64,000 bases of DNA, taken from Andreprevotia sp. IGB-42. GTDB lineage: Bacteria; Pseudomonadota; Gammaproteobacteria; Burkholderiales; Chitinibacteraceae. Shown here piece after piece: positions 54,802-63,734 of the stretch. The stretch covers positions 1 through 64,000 of the forward strand of contig NZ_WXTX01000010.1 in the NCBI RefSeq assembly GCF_009848685.1. Direction: 5' to 3'. Below the pieces are notes generated by a model. It saw only the letters and a program-made list of their open reading frames with translations. It searched no databases and was not told where the DNA came from. A program made the position numbers and the translations under genes. How positions within the stretch are numbered: the stretch's first letter is position 1; each line of letters begins with the position of its first letter.

Positions 54802-55836
54802 ATGACCACCCAACTGACGATTACCCGCCCGGACGACTGGCACCTGCACCTGCGCGATGGCGAGCTGATGGCATCGGTCGTTGCGCATACCGCGCGCGAA
54901 TTTGCCCGCGCCATCGTGATGCCCAACCTGAAGCCGCCGGTTTCCAACGTCGAGATGGCCGCCGCCTACCGCGAGCGCATCCTGGCGGCGCTGCCAGCCG
55001 GTAGCGATTTCCAGCCATTGATGACGCTGTACCTGACTGGCGGCCTCACGCCGAACGAAGTGGTCAAGGCGAAAAACAGCGGCTTCGTGCACGCAGTAAA
55101 GCTGTACCCGGCCGGCGCCACCACCAATTCGGAAGCGGGCGTAGCCGGCCTTGACGGCGTGATGCCCACGCTGGAAAAAATGGCCGAAATCGGCCTGCCA
55201 TTCCTCGTGCACGGTGAGGTGACCGATCCGGCGGTGGACGTGTTCGACCGTGAAGCAGCGTTCATCGACCAGGTGATGGCACCCCTGCTGCTGCGCCTGC
55301 CTACTTTGCGGGTGGTGTTCGAGCACATCACCACGCGCCAGGCGGCCGAGTTCGTTGCCAGCGCTGGCGACAACGTGGCCGCCACCATCACGCCGCAACA
55401 CTTGCTGATGAACCGCAATGCGCTGTTCCAGGGCGGCATCCGCCCGCATCATTACTGCCTGCCGGTACTCAAGCGCGAGGAACACCGCCGTGCGCTGGTG
55501 GCCGCCGTTGCTTCGGGCAGCAACAAGTTCTTCCTCGGCACCGACAGTGCACCGCATGCGCTGCACACCAAGGAAGCCGCCTGTGGCTGCGCCGGCATCT
55601 ACTCCGCGCATGCTGCACTGGCGTTCTACGCCGAAGCGTTCGAGGCCGCTGGCGCGCTCGACAAGCTGGAAGCCTTCGCCAGCTTCAACGGCCCGGATTT
55701 CTACCGGCTGCCACGCAATACCGGCACGGTCACGCTGGTGAAGGAAAGCTGGACGGTGCCGGCGTCCTACCCGTTTGGCGAACACAGCGTGGTGCCGCTG
55801 CGCGCCGGTGAGCAACTGGGCTGGAAGCTGCTTTGA
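54802..55836 (+). CDS. pyrC: Dihydroorotase PyrC
   Basis: This 344-residue class II dihydroorotase acts in pyrimidine synthesis. Metal ligands are in HLHLRDG (near residue 14), the carboxylated lysine is in [14 protein letters not shown] (near 98), further histidines are in FLVHGEVTD and FEHITT, and the final aspartate is in LGTDSAPHA (near 250). It acts in the cytoplasm as a dimer. The stop overlaps a TTG start of the next gene. Confidence 0.97.
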   Translation: MTTQLTITRPDDWHLHLRDGELMASVVAHTAREFARAIVMPNLKPPVSNVEMAAAYRERILAALPAGSDFQPLMTLYLTGGLTPNEVVKAKNSGFVHAVKLYPAGATTNSEAGVAGLDGVMPTLEKMAEIGLPFLVHGEVTDPAVDVFDREAAFIDQVMAPLLLRLPTLRVVFEHITTRQAAEFVASAGDNVAATITPQHLLMNRNALFQGGIRPHHYCLPVLKREEHRRALVAAVASGSNKFFLGTDSAPHALHTKEAACGCAGIYSAHAALAFYAEAFEAAGALDKLEAFASFNGPDFYRLPRNTGTVTLVKESWTVPASYPFGEHSVVPLRAGEQLGWKLL

Positions 55837-56342
55837 GCGGCGATCGGCACGGCCAGGCACCCGTTACCGAAATCGTCCATTCCGGTGCATTCCGCCCGCT
55901 GTGGTGGCTATGCCTCGGCATCATCGTGGTAGCGGCGCTATGGGGCTGGCCGCTGCTCGATGGCGATTCGTTCCAGCACCGCTTTTTCGGCGTGTTCTGG
56001 TACAGCATGATCGGCCTCGCCACCGCGGTGTGGGCGGTACCGGCCGAGCAAGGCTGCGATGGCACCACGCTGGAGCGCCGCTGGACCTTGCTGGGCCTGC
56101 TCACGCTCAAGCGCGATACATTGCCGGTGAGCACGTTCAACGAGATCCGGCTGGAGCAGGAGCCCAACCGCATCGGCGCGGACAGCATCTGGGTGGTTTT
56201 CGAGAGCGGTGGCGACCCGCGTTTCGTGTTTGCGCACTTCCGCGCCAGCGTCGAGGGCGTGGCCCGCGCACAGGCGCTGGCACGGCAATTATCGACCGTT
56301 AGCCAGTTACCGTTTGCAGAGCAGGCCCCCGAGGCCGGATAA
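55833..56342 (+). CDS. Small membrane protein of unknown function, coupled to pyrC
   Basis: The 169-residue protein has two hydrophobic helices at about 23-42 and 50-70, followed by a soluble domain of about 95 residues ([36 protein letters not shown]). It resembles PH-like or DUF-type membrane-associated proteins but I cannot name a family. The start is TTG at 55833, overlapping the pyrC stop (TTGA), with GGAAG upstream. Coding signal is good and the overlap supports it. Confidence 0.65.
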   Translation: MSGDRHGQAPVTEIVHSGAFRPLWWLCLGIIVVAALWGWPLLDGDSFQHRFFGVFWYSMIGLATAVWAVPAEQGCDGTTLERRWTLLGLLTLKRDTLPVSTFNEIRLEQEPNRIGADSIWVVFESGGDPRFVFAHFRASVEGVARAQALARQLSTVSQLPFAEQAPEAG

Positions 56343-56349
56343 TCCGCCC

Positions 56350-56828
56350 GCGAAGTAGGCCGGATCGTCGCTGCCCCGTGCAAACGGGGGGGAGGAAAGT
56401 CCGGGCTCCACAGGGCAGGATGCCGGCTAACGGCCGGGCGGCGTGAGCCGACGGAAAGTGGAACAGAGAGCTGAACCGCCGATGGCGATGACAGCGTGCT
56501 GCGCAAGCGGCGCAACGTCATCCCCACCCATTGGGTGGAGACGGGTTGAAGGCACGATTGAAGCGTGCGGGACCGTGCACAGGCAAGGGTGAAAAGGTGT
56601 TCCCGTCAGGGAGTCCCCGCAAGGGGATGGTAAGAGCGCACCGCAGGACTGGCAACAGGACTGGCAGGCTAAACCCCATCCGGAGCAAGACCAAGCAGCA
56701 GGCGTTGAAACGGCTCGTCGAGCCTGCGGGTAGGTTGCACGAGCGTGCTGGCAACGGTACGCCTAGAGGAATGACGGTCGCGGGCGGTTCGCCAACCGCA
56801 CAGAACCCGGCTTACAGGCCTGCTTCGC
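56350..56828 (+). ncRNA. rnpB: RNase P RNA, type A, with an enlarged P12 region
   Basis: The conserved 5' block AGGAAAGTCCGGGCTCC (56393-56409), ACAGAGAGC, the GGTAAGAGCGCACCG block and the 3' block ACAGAACCCGGCTTAC are all present. The ends pair as P1: GCGAAGTAGGCC at 56350 with GGCCTGCTTCGC at 56817. At about 479 bases it is longer than the usual 350-400. The extra 90-100 bases lie after GCCGATGGC (about 56487-56580) and fold as several hairpins, for example CCACCC-ATT-GGGTGG. The RNA is the catalytic subunit that matures tRNA 5' ends. A strong terminator follows. Confidence 0.96.
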
Positions 56829-56843
56829 ACTGCATGAAAAAGG

Positions 56844-56884
56844 AACGGACGCACTTTGCTGGCAAAGGCGTCCGTTTTCTTTTG
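56844..56884 (+). terminator. Rho-independent terminator of rnpB
   Basis: AACGGACGC/GCGTCCGTT outer stem with an inner CTTTGC/GCAAAG stem, followed by TTTTCTTTT. It lies 15 bases past the P1 end. Confidence 0.93.
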
Positions 56885-56932
56885 CGTATTCCGGCACGGC
56901 AGCGACACGATTCCCGTTGAAGCGCTCATGCA

Positions 56933-57351
56933 GGAAGACAGGCTCCCGTTGCAGGGGCAGATCATGTTGACGCTATCTCACCCGGGGAAGCTGACGAGCG
57001 ACGGCAAGGGCGAGGGAGCGGAATCAAACAGTGAGCCGCTACTCCACCCGCAACAGGCGGTGAGAACCCGTTGCGCCAGGTTGGCGATGCGGCCCGACTC
57101 CGGATAGCGGCGCATTCGGGAAGACAGGCCCCCATTGCCGGTGACGCGTCATGTTGACCCTATCTCACCCGGGGAGGCTGACGAGCAAAAGCGAGGCGCC
57201 CTCGCGGCGGCGAGGGCGGGGGGGAGCGGAATTAAGCAGGCAGAGCCGCTTTCCGCCCAAAACGGCCGGTGAGAACCCGGCTTTGCCGGGGTTGGCGATG
57301 CGGCGGACTCGGAATGGCTGCCCATGCGGGAGGCAGGCTCTCAGCGCCGGT
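56933..57351. repeat. Two and a fraction tandem repeats of about 186-210 bp downstream of rnpB
   Basis: Unit 1 (56933-57118) and unit 2 (57119-57328) both start GGAAGACAGGC. They share, in order, a TATCTCACCCGGGGA block, CTGACGAGC, GGAGCGGAAT, GAGCCGCT, CGGTGAGAACCCG, and GTTGGCGATGCGGC. A truncated third unit starts at 57329 (GGAGGCAGGCTC) and runs into the end of the next gene. Internal palindromes are AGCGG/CCGCT and, in unit 2, GCCCTCGC/GCGAGGGC. Short open frames beginning MLTLSHPG in both units are by-products of the repeat. The stretch holds no gene that I can support. Confidence 0.8.
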
Positions 57352-57802
57352 GGCTGGTATAGCCGTCGTCATCGGCGTCCTTGTTGAGATCGTCGGCAAT
57401 GTCCTTGAGCAGGATATTGAGCGCCGCATCCGAGATCAGCACTTCCGCCAGGCACAGCAGCAAGGAAATCACCATCAGGATCAGGCTGCCGCCGAACACC
57501 ACATAGCCATTGGCCGGCTGGTTGCTGAACACCAGGATCATCGACACGATACAGCACAGCAGGCTGAGCACGCCGGCGGCCTGCATGCCGCGGATCAGCG
57601 CCACGCGGTGCTTGAGGTTGCCCAGCTGGCGCAGCAGGTTCTCATGCGGATCGCTGCGGTGCATGTCGTACAGCTGGCGGATGATGGTGGACAGCGCCAG
57701 GAAGCGGTTGGTGTACGCCAGCATCAGCAGGGAAATGGCCGGGAAAAGCAGGGAAGGCGTACTGAGCCCGAATTGCGCATCTGCAAGCATCACGCTATCC
57801 AC
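57341..57802 (-). CDS. DUF2721 family membrane protein
   Basis: The 153-residue protein has hydrophobic helices at about 15-38, 72-95 and 100-125 separated by a basic/heptad-like stretch (LSTIIRQLYDMHR, ENLLRQLGNLKHRVALIRG), the layout of DUF2721. The C-terminus is acidic and short. The function is unknown. Its last codons overlap the truncated third copy of the rnpB-downstream repeat, so the repeat may have shaped this end. Confidence 0.78.
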   Translation of the reverse strand: MDSVMLADAQFGLSTPSLLFPAISLLMLAYTNRFLALSTIIRQLYDMHRSDPHENLLRQLGNLKHRVALIRGMQAAGVLSLLCCIVSMILVFSNQPANGYVVFGGSLILMVISLLLCLAEVLISDAALNILLKDIADDLNKDADDDGYTSHRR

Positions 57803-57874
57803 TTGAAGGTAAAAACGGGCGCCATGCTAACAGCGCCCGGGGCAGGACGACACCGACATATTCCCCTGCCGGTG

Positions 57875-58630
57875 TCACACGTGTTTCTTGAAATCCTTGA
57901 TCACATGCTGCTGGCGGCGGCTGACCGCCAGTTTTTCCGGGATATCCTTGATCACCGCTGCCCAGTGCGTTTCGCCCCCGGCCACCGGCATCTTCTCGAA
58001 ACCCAGCAGCGAATCGGTGCACACCAGGCAATTGCGGTGGATACGCAGGAAGCGGCTGCCGAACTCTTCTTCCAGCCGCGTCAGCGAATCCTCCAGCAGG
58101 TACTCGCGCTCGCGCGTGCGCAGCGTGATGTATTTCTGCTCTGCCTTCAGGTAGCGCGCCTCCGATACCGGGATCAGGTGCACGCGGCCACGCTCGGTCA
58201 CGCTGAAGTGGCTGCGCGCGTTATGCAGCGGTGCCGCCTCGCGCTTGGCGCTGCGTGCATCACGCACCCGCGCCAGTGCTTCCAGCAGCCGCTCCTTGCG
58301 GATGGGCTTGAGCAGGTAATCGACCGCGCGCACTTCGAACGCGGCCACGCCATACTCTTCGAATGCGGTGGCAAAGATCACCGCGGGTGGCTGCGATAGA
58401 TGCTGCAGCTCGCGGGCCAGCTCGATGCCGCTCATTTGCGGCATCTGGATGTCGATGATGGCAGCGTCGGCATCGGCTTCAGCCAGCTGGCTCAGGGCCG
58501 AAATGCCATTGGTTGCCGTGCCGACGATGTCGTGCGGACACAGGTCCGCGCAATCGGCCAGCACATCTTGCAGGCGTTTTAACGCTGGCAGCTCGTCATC
58601 AACGAGAAAAAGGCGCAGCGGTGTCGTCAT
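57875..58630 (-). CDS. LytTR-type response regulator (AlgR/LytR-like)
   Basis: The 251-residue protein has a receiver domain at about 1-125 with the phospho-acceptor D60 in AAIIDIQMPQMSG and the switch Lys in YLLKPIRKERL. A LytTR DNA-binding domain follows at about 145-245 (LIPVSEARYLKAEQKYITLRT, FLRIHRNCLV). It is the cognate regulator of the sensor kinase encoded just upstream, whose gene it overlaps by 32 bases. Confidence 0.93.
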   Translation of the reverse strand: MTTPLRLFLVDDELPALKRLQDVLADCADLCPHDIVGTATNGISALSQLAEADADAAIIDIQMPQMSGIELARELQHLSQPPAVIFATAFEEYGVAAFEVRAVDYLLKPIRKERLLEALARVRDARSAKREAAPLHNARSHFSVTERGRVHLIPVSEARYLKAEQKYITLRTREREYLLEDSLTRLEEEFGSRFLRIHRNCLVCTDSLLGFEKMPVAGGETHWAAVIKDIPEKLAVSRRQQHVIKDFKKHV

Positions 58631-59633
58631 GCGGAATCTCCCGGTAGGGAACCACGATATGTACTTGATAATAGTCGCTCGTTGCCTGCGTGGTTAGGCT
58701 GGCTTCGGCGTCAAAATGCAACAGCAGGCGCTCGCGGATATTGTCGAGCGCCATGCCATTCCCCTTGTGCGTGCGCACGTAACCGGGCGGCGGCGGCGGG
58801 TTCTTCACATCGATATGCACATCATTGCGCGTACGGAAGATATTCACCTGTATCGGCCCCGGTTCGAGTGCGGGCTCGATTCCATAGTAGACGGCGTTTT
58901 CAATCAGTGGCTGCAACATCAATGGAGGCACCGCAGCATTCGCCGGCATCTGCTCGGTATGCCACTCCACTTTCAACCGGTCGCCCAAGCGCAGCATCTC
59001 GATATTGATGTAGTGCTCGGCCAGCTCCACCTCGCGCGCCAGCCTGGATAGCCGCCGGTTATCCTGCATCACTACGCGGAACAGATCGGCAATATCCTGT
59101 AGCGCCTGCTCGGCCTTGGCCGGCTCACTGCGTATCATCGCCAGCACCGCGTTCAGACTGTTGAAAAAGAAATGCGGCCGGATACGCGCCTGCAATGCGG
59201 ACAGGCGCGCTTCGGACAAACGCGGCGACAGCGCGCGCTGGCGCAGCCGCAGGATGCCCAGGAAACCCAGCGTGGCCAGCAGGCACAGCAGCTCGCCGGC
59301 AAAGCGTGCGTGATGTTCGGGCTCGAATGGCTTGAGCAACTGGTTGCCCAGCGCATTGCACAGCAGGATCACGCCGCACACCAGCGGCAAGCCCACGCGG
59401 AACGGCACGCGCATCAGCCACGGGCTGAGCAACGCCAGCAGGGCCAGCGAGGGCAGCAGGGTCATTTCCAGCCACAGCGAGGCCTCGGTCACCCGGCCGG
59501 CCCAATCGCCCCAGCGTCCCAACCCCGGCAGCGTATACATCACCAGCAACAGATGGGCGTACACCAGCGCATGCAGCAGCACGCCCATATTGCGGAAATC
59601 GGGGAGTTCGTCGTCGACGGTGGGGCGGTTCAC
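58599..59633 (-). CDS. Sensor histidine kinase of the LytS/AlgZ type
   Basis: The 344-residue protein has four or five hydrophobic helices in the first 130 residues and then the His_kinase domain with phospho-acceptor H154 in IRPHFFFNSLNAV. The ATP-binding end has NAVYYGIEPA and GNGMALDNIRERLLL. It lacks a periplasmic sensing domain, so it probably senses a membrane state or partner. AlgZ-AlgR-like pairs control surface structures in relatives; the targets here are unknown. Confidence 0.92.
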   Translation of the reverse strand: MNRPTVDDELPDFRNMGVLLHALVYAHLLLVMYTLPGLGRWGDWAGRVTEASLWLEMTLLPSLALLALLSPWLMRVPFRVGLPLVCGVILLCNALGNQLLKPFEPEHHARFAGELLCLLATLGFLGILRLRQRALSPRLSEARLSALQARIRPHFFFNSLNAVLAMIRSEPAKAEQALQDIADLFRVVMQDNRRLSRLAREVELAEHYINIEMLRLGDRLKVEWHTEQMPANAAVPPLMLQPLIENAVYYGIEPALEPGPIQVNIFRTRNDVHIDVKNPPPPPGYVRTHKGNGMALDNIRERLLLHFDAEASLTTQATSDYYQVHIVVPYREIPHDDTAAPFSR

Positions 59634-59836
59634 GATGGCGGATTATGACAAATGGGCGGATGAACGGTAGCTTCACTATAAACAACTCGCCAGCGCTTTG
59701 AAGGATTCCGTACCCTTACGTCGTCGCGCCGTACCCACCCGGCAACAACCCCCCTCCGCTCAGGCGGATGTGCACACATCTGCACCGCCAGGCAGCCCGA
59801 TGCGCGCACCAACGGGCCACCGGCACCTGCCGCTAC

Positions 59837-60658
59837 CTAGCCGCGCAGGAAGGTCAGCAGGTCGTCGGTCAGCCGCGCTTTCTCGGTAGCGAACAGCCCG
59901 TGCGGGGCACCGTCGTATTCCAGCAGCGTGGCACCGGCAATGCCGCGGCTGGCTGCGCGCGCAGACGCATCGATGGGCACGGTTTTATCGTCGGTACCGT
60001 GGATGATCAGCGTGGGCACATTGAACGCCGCCAGATCGGGGCGCAAATCCGTGGTGGAGAACGACTTCGCACATTCCAGCGTGGCCCGCAGGCTGGCCTG
60101 CAGTGCCATACGCTGCGCCCAGTCGAGCAATTCATCACTGACCGGGTGCGAAATCAGGCTGACGCCGAAAAAGTCCTTGAAGAAGCTGGCAAAGAACTTG
60201 GGCCGGTCTGCATTGATACCCGCCGCCATCTCATCGAATACCGCTTGCTCGGTGCCGTCCGGGTTGTCTGCAGTCTTGAGCATATAGGGCACGATCGACG
60301 AGATCAGCGCCGCCTGCACCACCCCCTTGCCGCCATAGCGCGACATGTAGCGCGCCACCTCGCCCCCGCCCATCGAGAACCCCACCAGCGTGACATCCTG
60401 CGCGCCGGCATAGCCCACCACCGCAGCCAGATCGTCCGCCAGCGTATCGTAGTCGTAGCCATGCCATGGCTGCGACGAGCGCCCGAAGCCACGCCGGTCA
60501 TACGCGATCACGCGGTAGCCGGCATTGGCAATCGCCACCGCCTGGTCATCCCAGCTATCCGCCGAGAACGGCCAGCCGCTGAGCAGGATCACCGGCTTGC
60601 CCTGGCCCCAGTCTTTCACATACAGCTCGGTCTGATCGGTTGTGGTCACAATAGGCAT
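59837..60658 (-). CDS. Alpha/beta hydrolase, arylesterase / non-heme chloroperoxidase type
   Basis: The 273-residue enzyme has the oxyanion segment LLSGWPFSADSWDDQ, the nucleophile elbow VGFSMGGGE near residue 95, a catalytic Asp in IIHGTDDKTVP and a His in APHGLFATEK. This pattern is that of cofactor-free haloperoxidase/arylesterase proteins. The natural substrate is unknown. The ATG at 60658 begins the conserved sequence; the frame is open further upstream without conserved features. Confidence 0.88.
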   Translation of the reverse strand: MPIVTTTDQTELYVKDWGQGKPVILLSGWPFSADSWDDQAVAIANAGYRVIAYDRRGFGRSSQPWHGYDYDTLADDLAAVVGYAGAQDVTLVGFSMGGGEVARYMSRYGGKGVVQAALISSIVPYMLKTADNPDGTEQAVFDEMAAGINADRPKFFASFFKDFFGVSLISHPVSDELLDWAQRMALQASLRATLECAKSFSTTDLRPDLAAFNVPTLIIHGTDDKTVPIDASARAASRGIAGATLLEYDGAPHGLFATEKARLTDDLLTFLRG

Positions 60659-60957
60659 GGGGCGCTCCGGAACGTGGAAAGGGAGCCTCAACCATAAGCC
60701 GCGTGCTGCCGGCTGCCACCGGCAATTTTCAATGGACGCAATGGGCAATAGTTCCACCTCGTGCAGCGCAGTGGTGGTGCGGCCCCCGGGCATTGCATCC
60801 AGATCAGCCGCGGCCCGCGCAAGCGCAGCAGAAATATGCTTTGCACGGCAATTTTCCTGCTGCGTTTGCTTGCCCGCAGGCACGCACGCACGGATAGTTG
60901 CAGAAGAAGCGGATGCTATCCGGTGCCGGAATGGTTTTGCAGGGGAGGCGAGGTTAA
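60659..60957. other. Intergenic region between divergent hydrolase and SUKH genes
   Basis: About 300 bases between two divergent genes, expected to hold both promoters. I see no clear -35/-10 pair, operator or hairpin. A GAGGCGAGG element just upstream of 60958 serves as the ribosome site of the SUKH gene. Confidence 0.4.
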
Positions 60958-61410
60958 ATGGACGTGCTTGAACAACTGATCACGGCAACGGATGCAGACG
61001 CCTTCGACATCTGGCGCGCCATACCCGCCAGCAGTGCCGTCATCAGCGCGCGTGAAGCCCGCTTGGGCGTCACACTGCCGCCAGGCTACATCGCCTTTCT
61101 GGAGCAGTTCGGCGCACTGGCCATCGGCGACACCACCATTTCCGGCATCCTGGACGATGCGCTCGACGACCTGGGTGGCGGCTCGGTGCTTGGCGATACG
61201 CTGCGCTACCGCGAGGAATGGCAATTGCCCGCTACGCTGGTGGTGATACAGGCCGACGACGACGCGCCTTACTGCCTGGATACGGGCGTTAACCATATTG
61301 AATGTGCAGCCATCTGCTACGAACTGTGCACGCGGCGCGCTTCCCGCATTGCCACGGATTTTGCAGCATGGTTCGCCGCACTGATCCACAGCCGATTGGC
61401 GCCGGCCTGA
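60958..61410 (+). CDS. SMI1/KNR4 (SUKH) family protein
   Basis: The 150-residue protein has the SUKH-1 pattern: ISAREARLGVTLPPGYIAFLEQFGALAIGDTTI near the N-terminus (shown in parts: LGVTLPPGYIAFL), then VIQADDDAPYCLDTG and a C-terminal SFAAWFAALI-like helix. Bacterial SUKH proteins are often immunity proteins for polymorphic nuclease toxins. No toxin gene lies beside it here, so it may be an orphan immunity gene or have another role. The start follows GAGG. Confidence 0.8.
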   Translation: MDVLEQLITATDADAFDIWRAIPASSAVISAREARLGVTLPPGYIAFLEQFGALAIGDTTISGILDDALDDLGGGSVLGDTLRYREEWQLPATLVVIQADDDAPYCLDTGVNHIECAAICYELCTRRASRIATDFAAWFAALIHSRLAPA

Positions 61411-61543
61411 GGCCAGTACCGGTATTGCAGGCTACAGTGCAGATGCCGTCACGCCGCGTGCCTGCCTGCAACACCCGCCCGGCAAACATCGCGGTCGGGC
61501 GGCCACTACGCTATAAACAAGCGTTGCCGCCCTGAATGATTCC

Positions 61544-63034
61544 ATGTCCCTCGCCATCGTCCACAGCCGCGCCCTGGTTGGCCTGGCTGCGCTGCCTGTC
61601 GCTGTTGAAGTCCACCTTGCCAACGGCTTGCCCTCATGCAATCTGGTCGGCTTGCCCGAGATCGAAGTCAAGGAAAGCCGTGACCGCGTACGCGCAGCGC
61701 TGACGGTAGCCGGGTTCGATTTCCCCGCCCGCAAGATCACCGTCAACCTGGCCCCGGCGGATTTGCCCAAGTCATCCGGCCAGTTCGATCTGGCCATTGC
61801 CATCGGCATTCTTGCCGCCAGCGGACAGATCCCGGCGGACAAGCTCAAGGATTACGAGTTCGCTGGCGAACTGGGCCTGGCCGGCGATCTGCGCCCGGTG
61901 CGCGGCGGCCTGGCACTGGCACGCGCGGCGTTTGGCGCGCAGCGGAAATTGGTGCTGCCGATGGAAAGCGCACAGGAAGCTGCGCTCTACCCGGGCGCAG
62001 AAGTGCTCGCCGCCAGCCATTTGCTGGAAGTATGCCGGCACCTCGCCAGCAACGAAGCGCTGACCATACCGGAACCCGCTGCCATCAGTGCGGAACCGCT
62101 CTACCCGGATCTGCGCGAAGTGCGTGGCCAGGTGCACGCCAAGCGCGCACTGGAAATCGCCGCTGCAGGCCGCCATTCGCTCCTGTTGATCGGCCCGCCG
62201 GGCACCGGCAAATCCATGCTGGCGCAACGGCTGCCCGGCCTGCTGCCACCGCTGGAAACCGACGAAGCGCTGGACGTTGCCAACGTGCAATCGCTGTCGC
62301 ACAGCGGCTTCGACATCAAGCGCTTCGGCCAGCGTCCTTACAGATCACCTCATCACACGGCATCGGCCGTGGCCTTGGTAGGAGGGGGTGCGATTCCGCA
62401 ACCCGGCGAAATATCGCTCGCCCACCATGGCGTGCTGTTCATGGATGAACTGGTCGAGTTCGACAGAAAAGTACTGGAAGTACTGCGCGAGCCGCTGGAA
62501 ACCGGCAGCATCCATATCAGCCGCGCCGCACGCGCGGTGGAATTCCCGGCCCGCTTCCAGCTGGTGGCCGCGATGAACCCGTGCCCGTGCGGCTACCTCG
62601 GCCACAGCAGCAAACCGTGCCGCTGCAGCCCGGAGCAGATTGCCCGCTATCGCGGCAAACTATCCGGCCCTTTTCTCGACCGGATCGATCTGCTGGTGGA
62701 AGTACCCGCATTGCCCGAAACCGCCTTGCTCAACGCCGCCGATGGCGAATCCAGCCACGCGGTACGCCAGCGTGCGCATGCCGCCCACGGCCGTGCGCGC
62801 ACGCGCCAGGGCAAGGCCAACGCTGCGCTCAGCGCAGCAGAAATCGATACCCACTGCGCGCCGGACGCCGCCGGCCGGGCATTGCTGCAAACCGCACTGA
62901 GCAAACTGGGTCTGTCCGCCCGCGCTTATCACCGGGTCTTGAAGGTGGCACGCACCATTGCCGATCTGGCTGGCAGCGAAGCGATCCGCAGCGCGCATAT
63001 TGCCGAAGCGATCCAGTACCGGCGCGCGCTGTAG
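61544..63034 (+). CDS. comM: ComM/YifB family AAA+ ATPase (Mg-chelatase-like)
   Basis: The 496-residue protein has the N-terminal Lon-like domain (VHLANGLPSCNLVGLPEIEVKESRDRVRAAL, given here in part: NLVGLPEIEVKESRDRV), Walker A GPPGTGKSMLAQRLPG near residue 220, Walker B VLFMDELVEF, and a zinc-type loop MNPCPCGYLGH. In naturally competent bacteria ComM is a branch-migration helicase that helps integrate transforming DNA. The ATG at 61544 gives the conserved MSLAIVHSRALVGL. Confidence 0.95.
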   Translation: MSLAIVHSRALVGLAALPVAVEVHLANGLPSCNLVGLPEIEVKESRDRVRAALTVAGFDFPARKITVNLAPADLPKSSGQFDLAIAIGILAASGQIPADKLKDYEFAGELGLAGDLRPVRGGLALARAAFGAQRKLVLPMESAQEAALYPGAEVLAASHLLEVCRHLASNEALTIPEPAAISAEPLYPDLREVRGQVHAKRALEIAAAGRHSLLLIGPPGTGKSMLAQRLPGLLPPLETDEALDVANVQSLSHSGFDIKRFGQRPYRSPHHTASAVALVGGGAIPQPGEISLAHHGVLFMDELVEFDRKVLEVLREPLETGSIHISRAARAVEFPARFQLVAAMNPCPCGYLGHSSKPCRCSPEQIARYRGKLSGPFLDRIDLLVEVPALPETALLNAADGESSHAVRQRAHAAHGRARTRQGKANAALSAAEIDTHCAPDAAGRALLQTALSKLGLSARAYHRVLKVARTIADLAGSEAIRSAHIAEAIQYRRAL

Positions 63035-63068
63035 ATTTTCATGGGAAGCCCACATAAGGCATGTACTT

Positions 63069-63326
63069 ATGGCTACTGACAAAGAGATCGCAATACGCAG
63101 TCTGGATTTGCGGGCACGCGGCCAGGATTATCCGCTGCTGAAAATCCCGGGCTACCGGGAATGGTCCGAACGCAAGCTGGCAGAAGGCGAATCAGCGGAT
63201 CTGATCGCCAATCTGGATGCGACAGCCATGTTTCTGCGACCGGAGGACATTGCAACCGTTACGCAAGATGAATTCGAGGAAATGCTGGCCGATCTGAAAG
63301 ATCAGATCGACGATGACGATGGTTGA
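63069..63326 (+). CDS. Small unidentified acidic protein
   Basis: The 85-residue protein is charged, with no signal peptide or membrane helix, and ends in a run of acidic residues (DQIDDDDG). Segments YPLLKIPGYREWSERKLAEG and FLRPEDIATVTQDEFEEMLADL suggest an alpha-helical fold. I recognise no family. It lies 34 bases after comM on the same strand, at the start of a slightly less GC-rich stretch. Confidence 0.6.
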   Translation: MATDKEIAIRSLDLRARGQDYPLLKIPGYREWSERKLAEGESADLIANLDATAMFLRPEDIATVTQDEFEEMLADLKDQIDDDDG

Positions 63327-63410
63327 TGATCCCAACTTGCGCCAAAGAAATCTGCAGTTCAGCAGCAAATTGCATATATCAAGCAACCTTCAAGCAAGCA
63401 GGAAACAGTA

Positions 63411-63734
63411 ATGACTCCGGAAGAATTCATTCAAGAGTTCGTGCAGCTCAAAAAGCAGCTGGAAGAGGGCTACTTCGGCCAAGATCCGAGAACCTCGAGA
63501 GTGAAAATGCTCGCGGAAGCAGGCATGGATGAATCGCAAAGGGCGCTGGTAAAAACGATCGTCTCGTCGGTGCTGACCGATGCGTTGTACACGGTGCTGC
63601 TCGGCCTGGACGGCTGCGCAGCGATAGGTGACCGGCAGACGCCCTTCCAGTTGCATGATGACGAGAATAATCTCCTGACGGGCGATCTGGAAAGCCACGC
63701 GTGGGAGTACTTCCACGGCGATCAGGCGTGTTGA
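63411..63734 (+). CDS. Unidentified protein, possibly immunity-type
   Basis: The 107-residue protein has LVKTIVSSVLTDALYTVLLGLDG and DLESHAWEYFHGDQ (parts of the chain). The pattern of a leucine-rich helix followed by an acidic region and a terminal EYFHG recalls small proteins seen near polymorphic toxin loci, but I cannot name a family. Its stop overlaps the next gene's start (TGATG), so they form a pair. Confidence 0.6.
   Translation: MTPEEFIQEFVQLKKQLEEGYFGQDPRTSRVKMLAEAGMDESQRALVKTIVSSVLTDALYTVLLGLDGCAAIGDRQTPFQLHDDENNLLTGDLESHAWEYFHGDQAC

Noticed and set aside
56856-57387. Two small frames beginning MLTLSHPG after rnpB as a repeated gene pair
   Set aside because: They are produced by the tandem repeat units, differ in length and frame downstream of the shared start, and have no ribosome sites.
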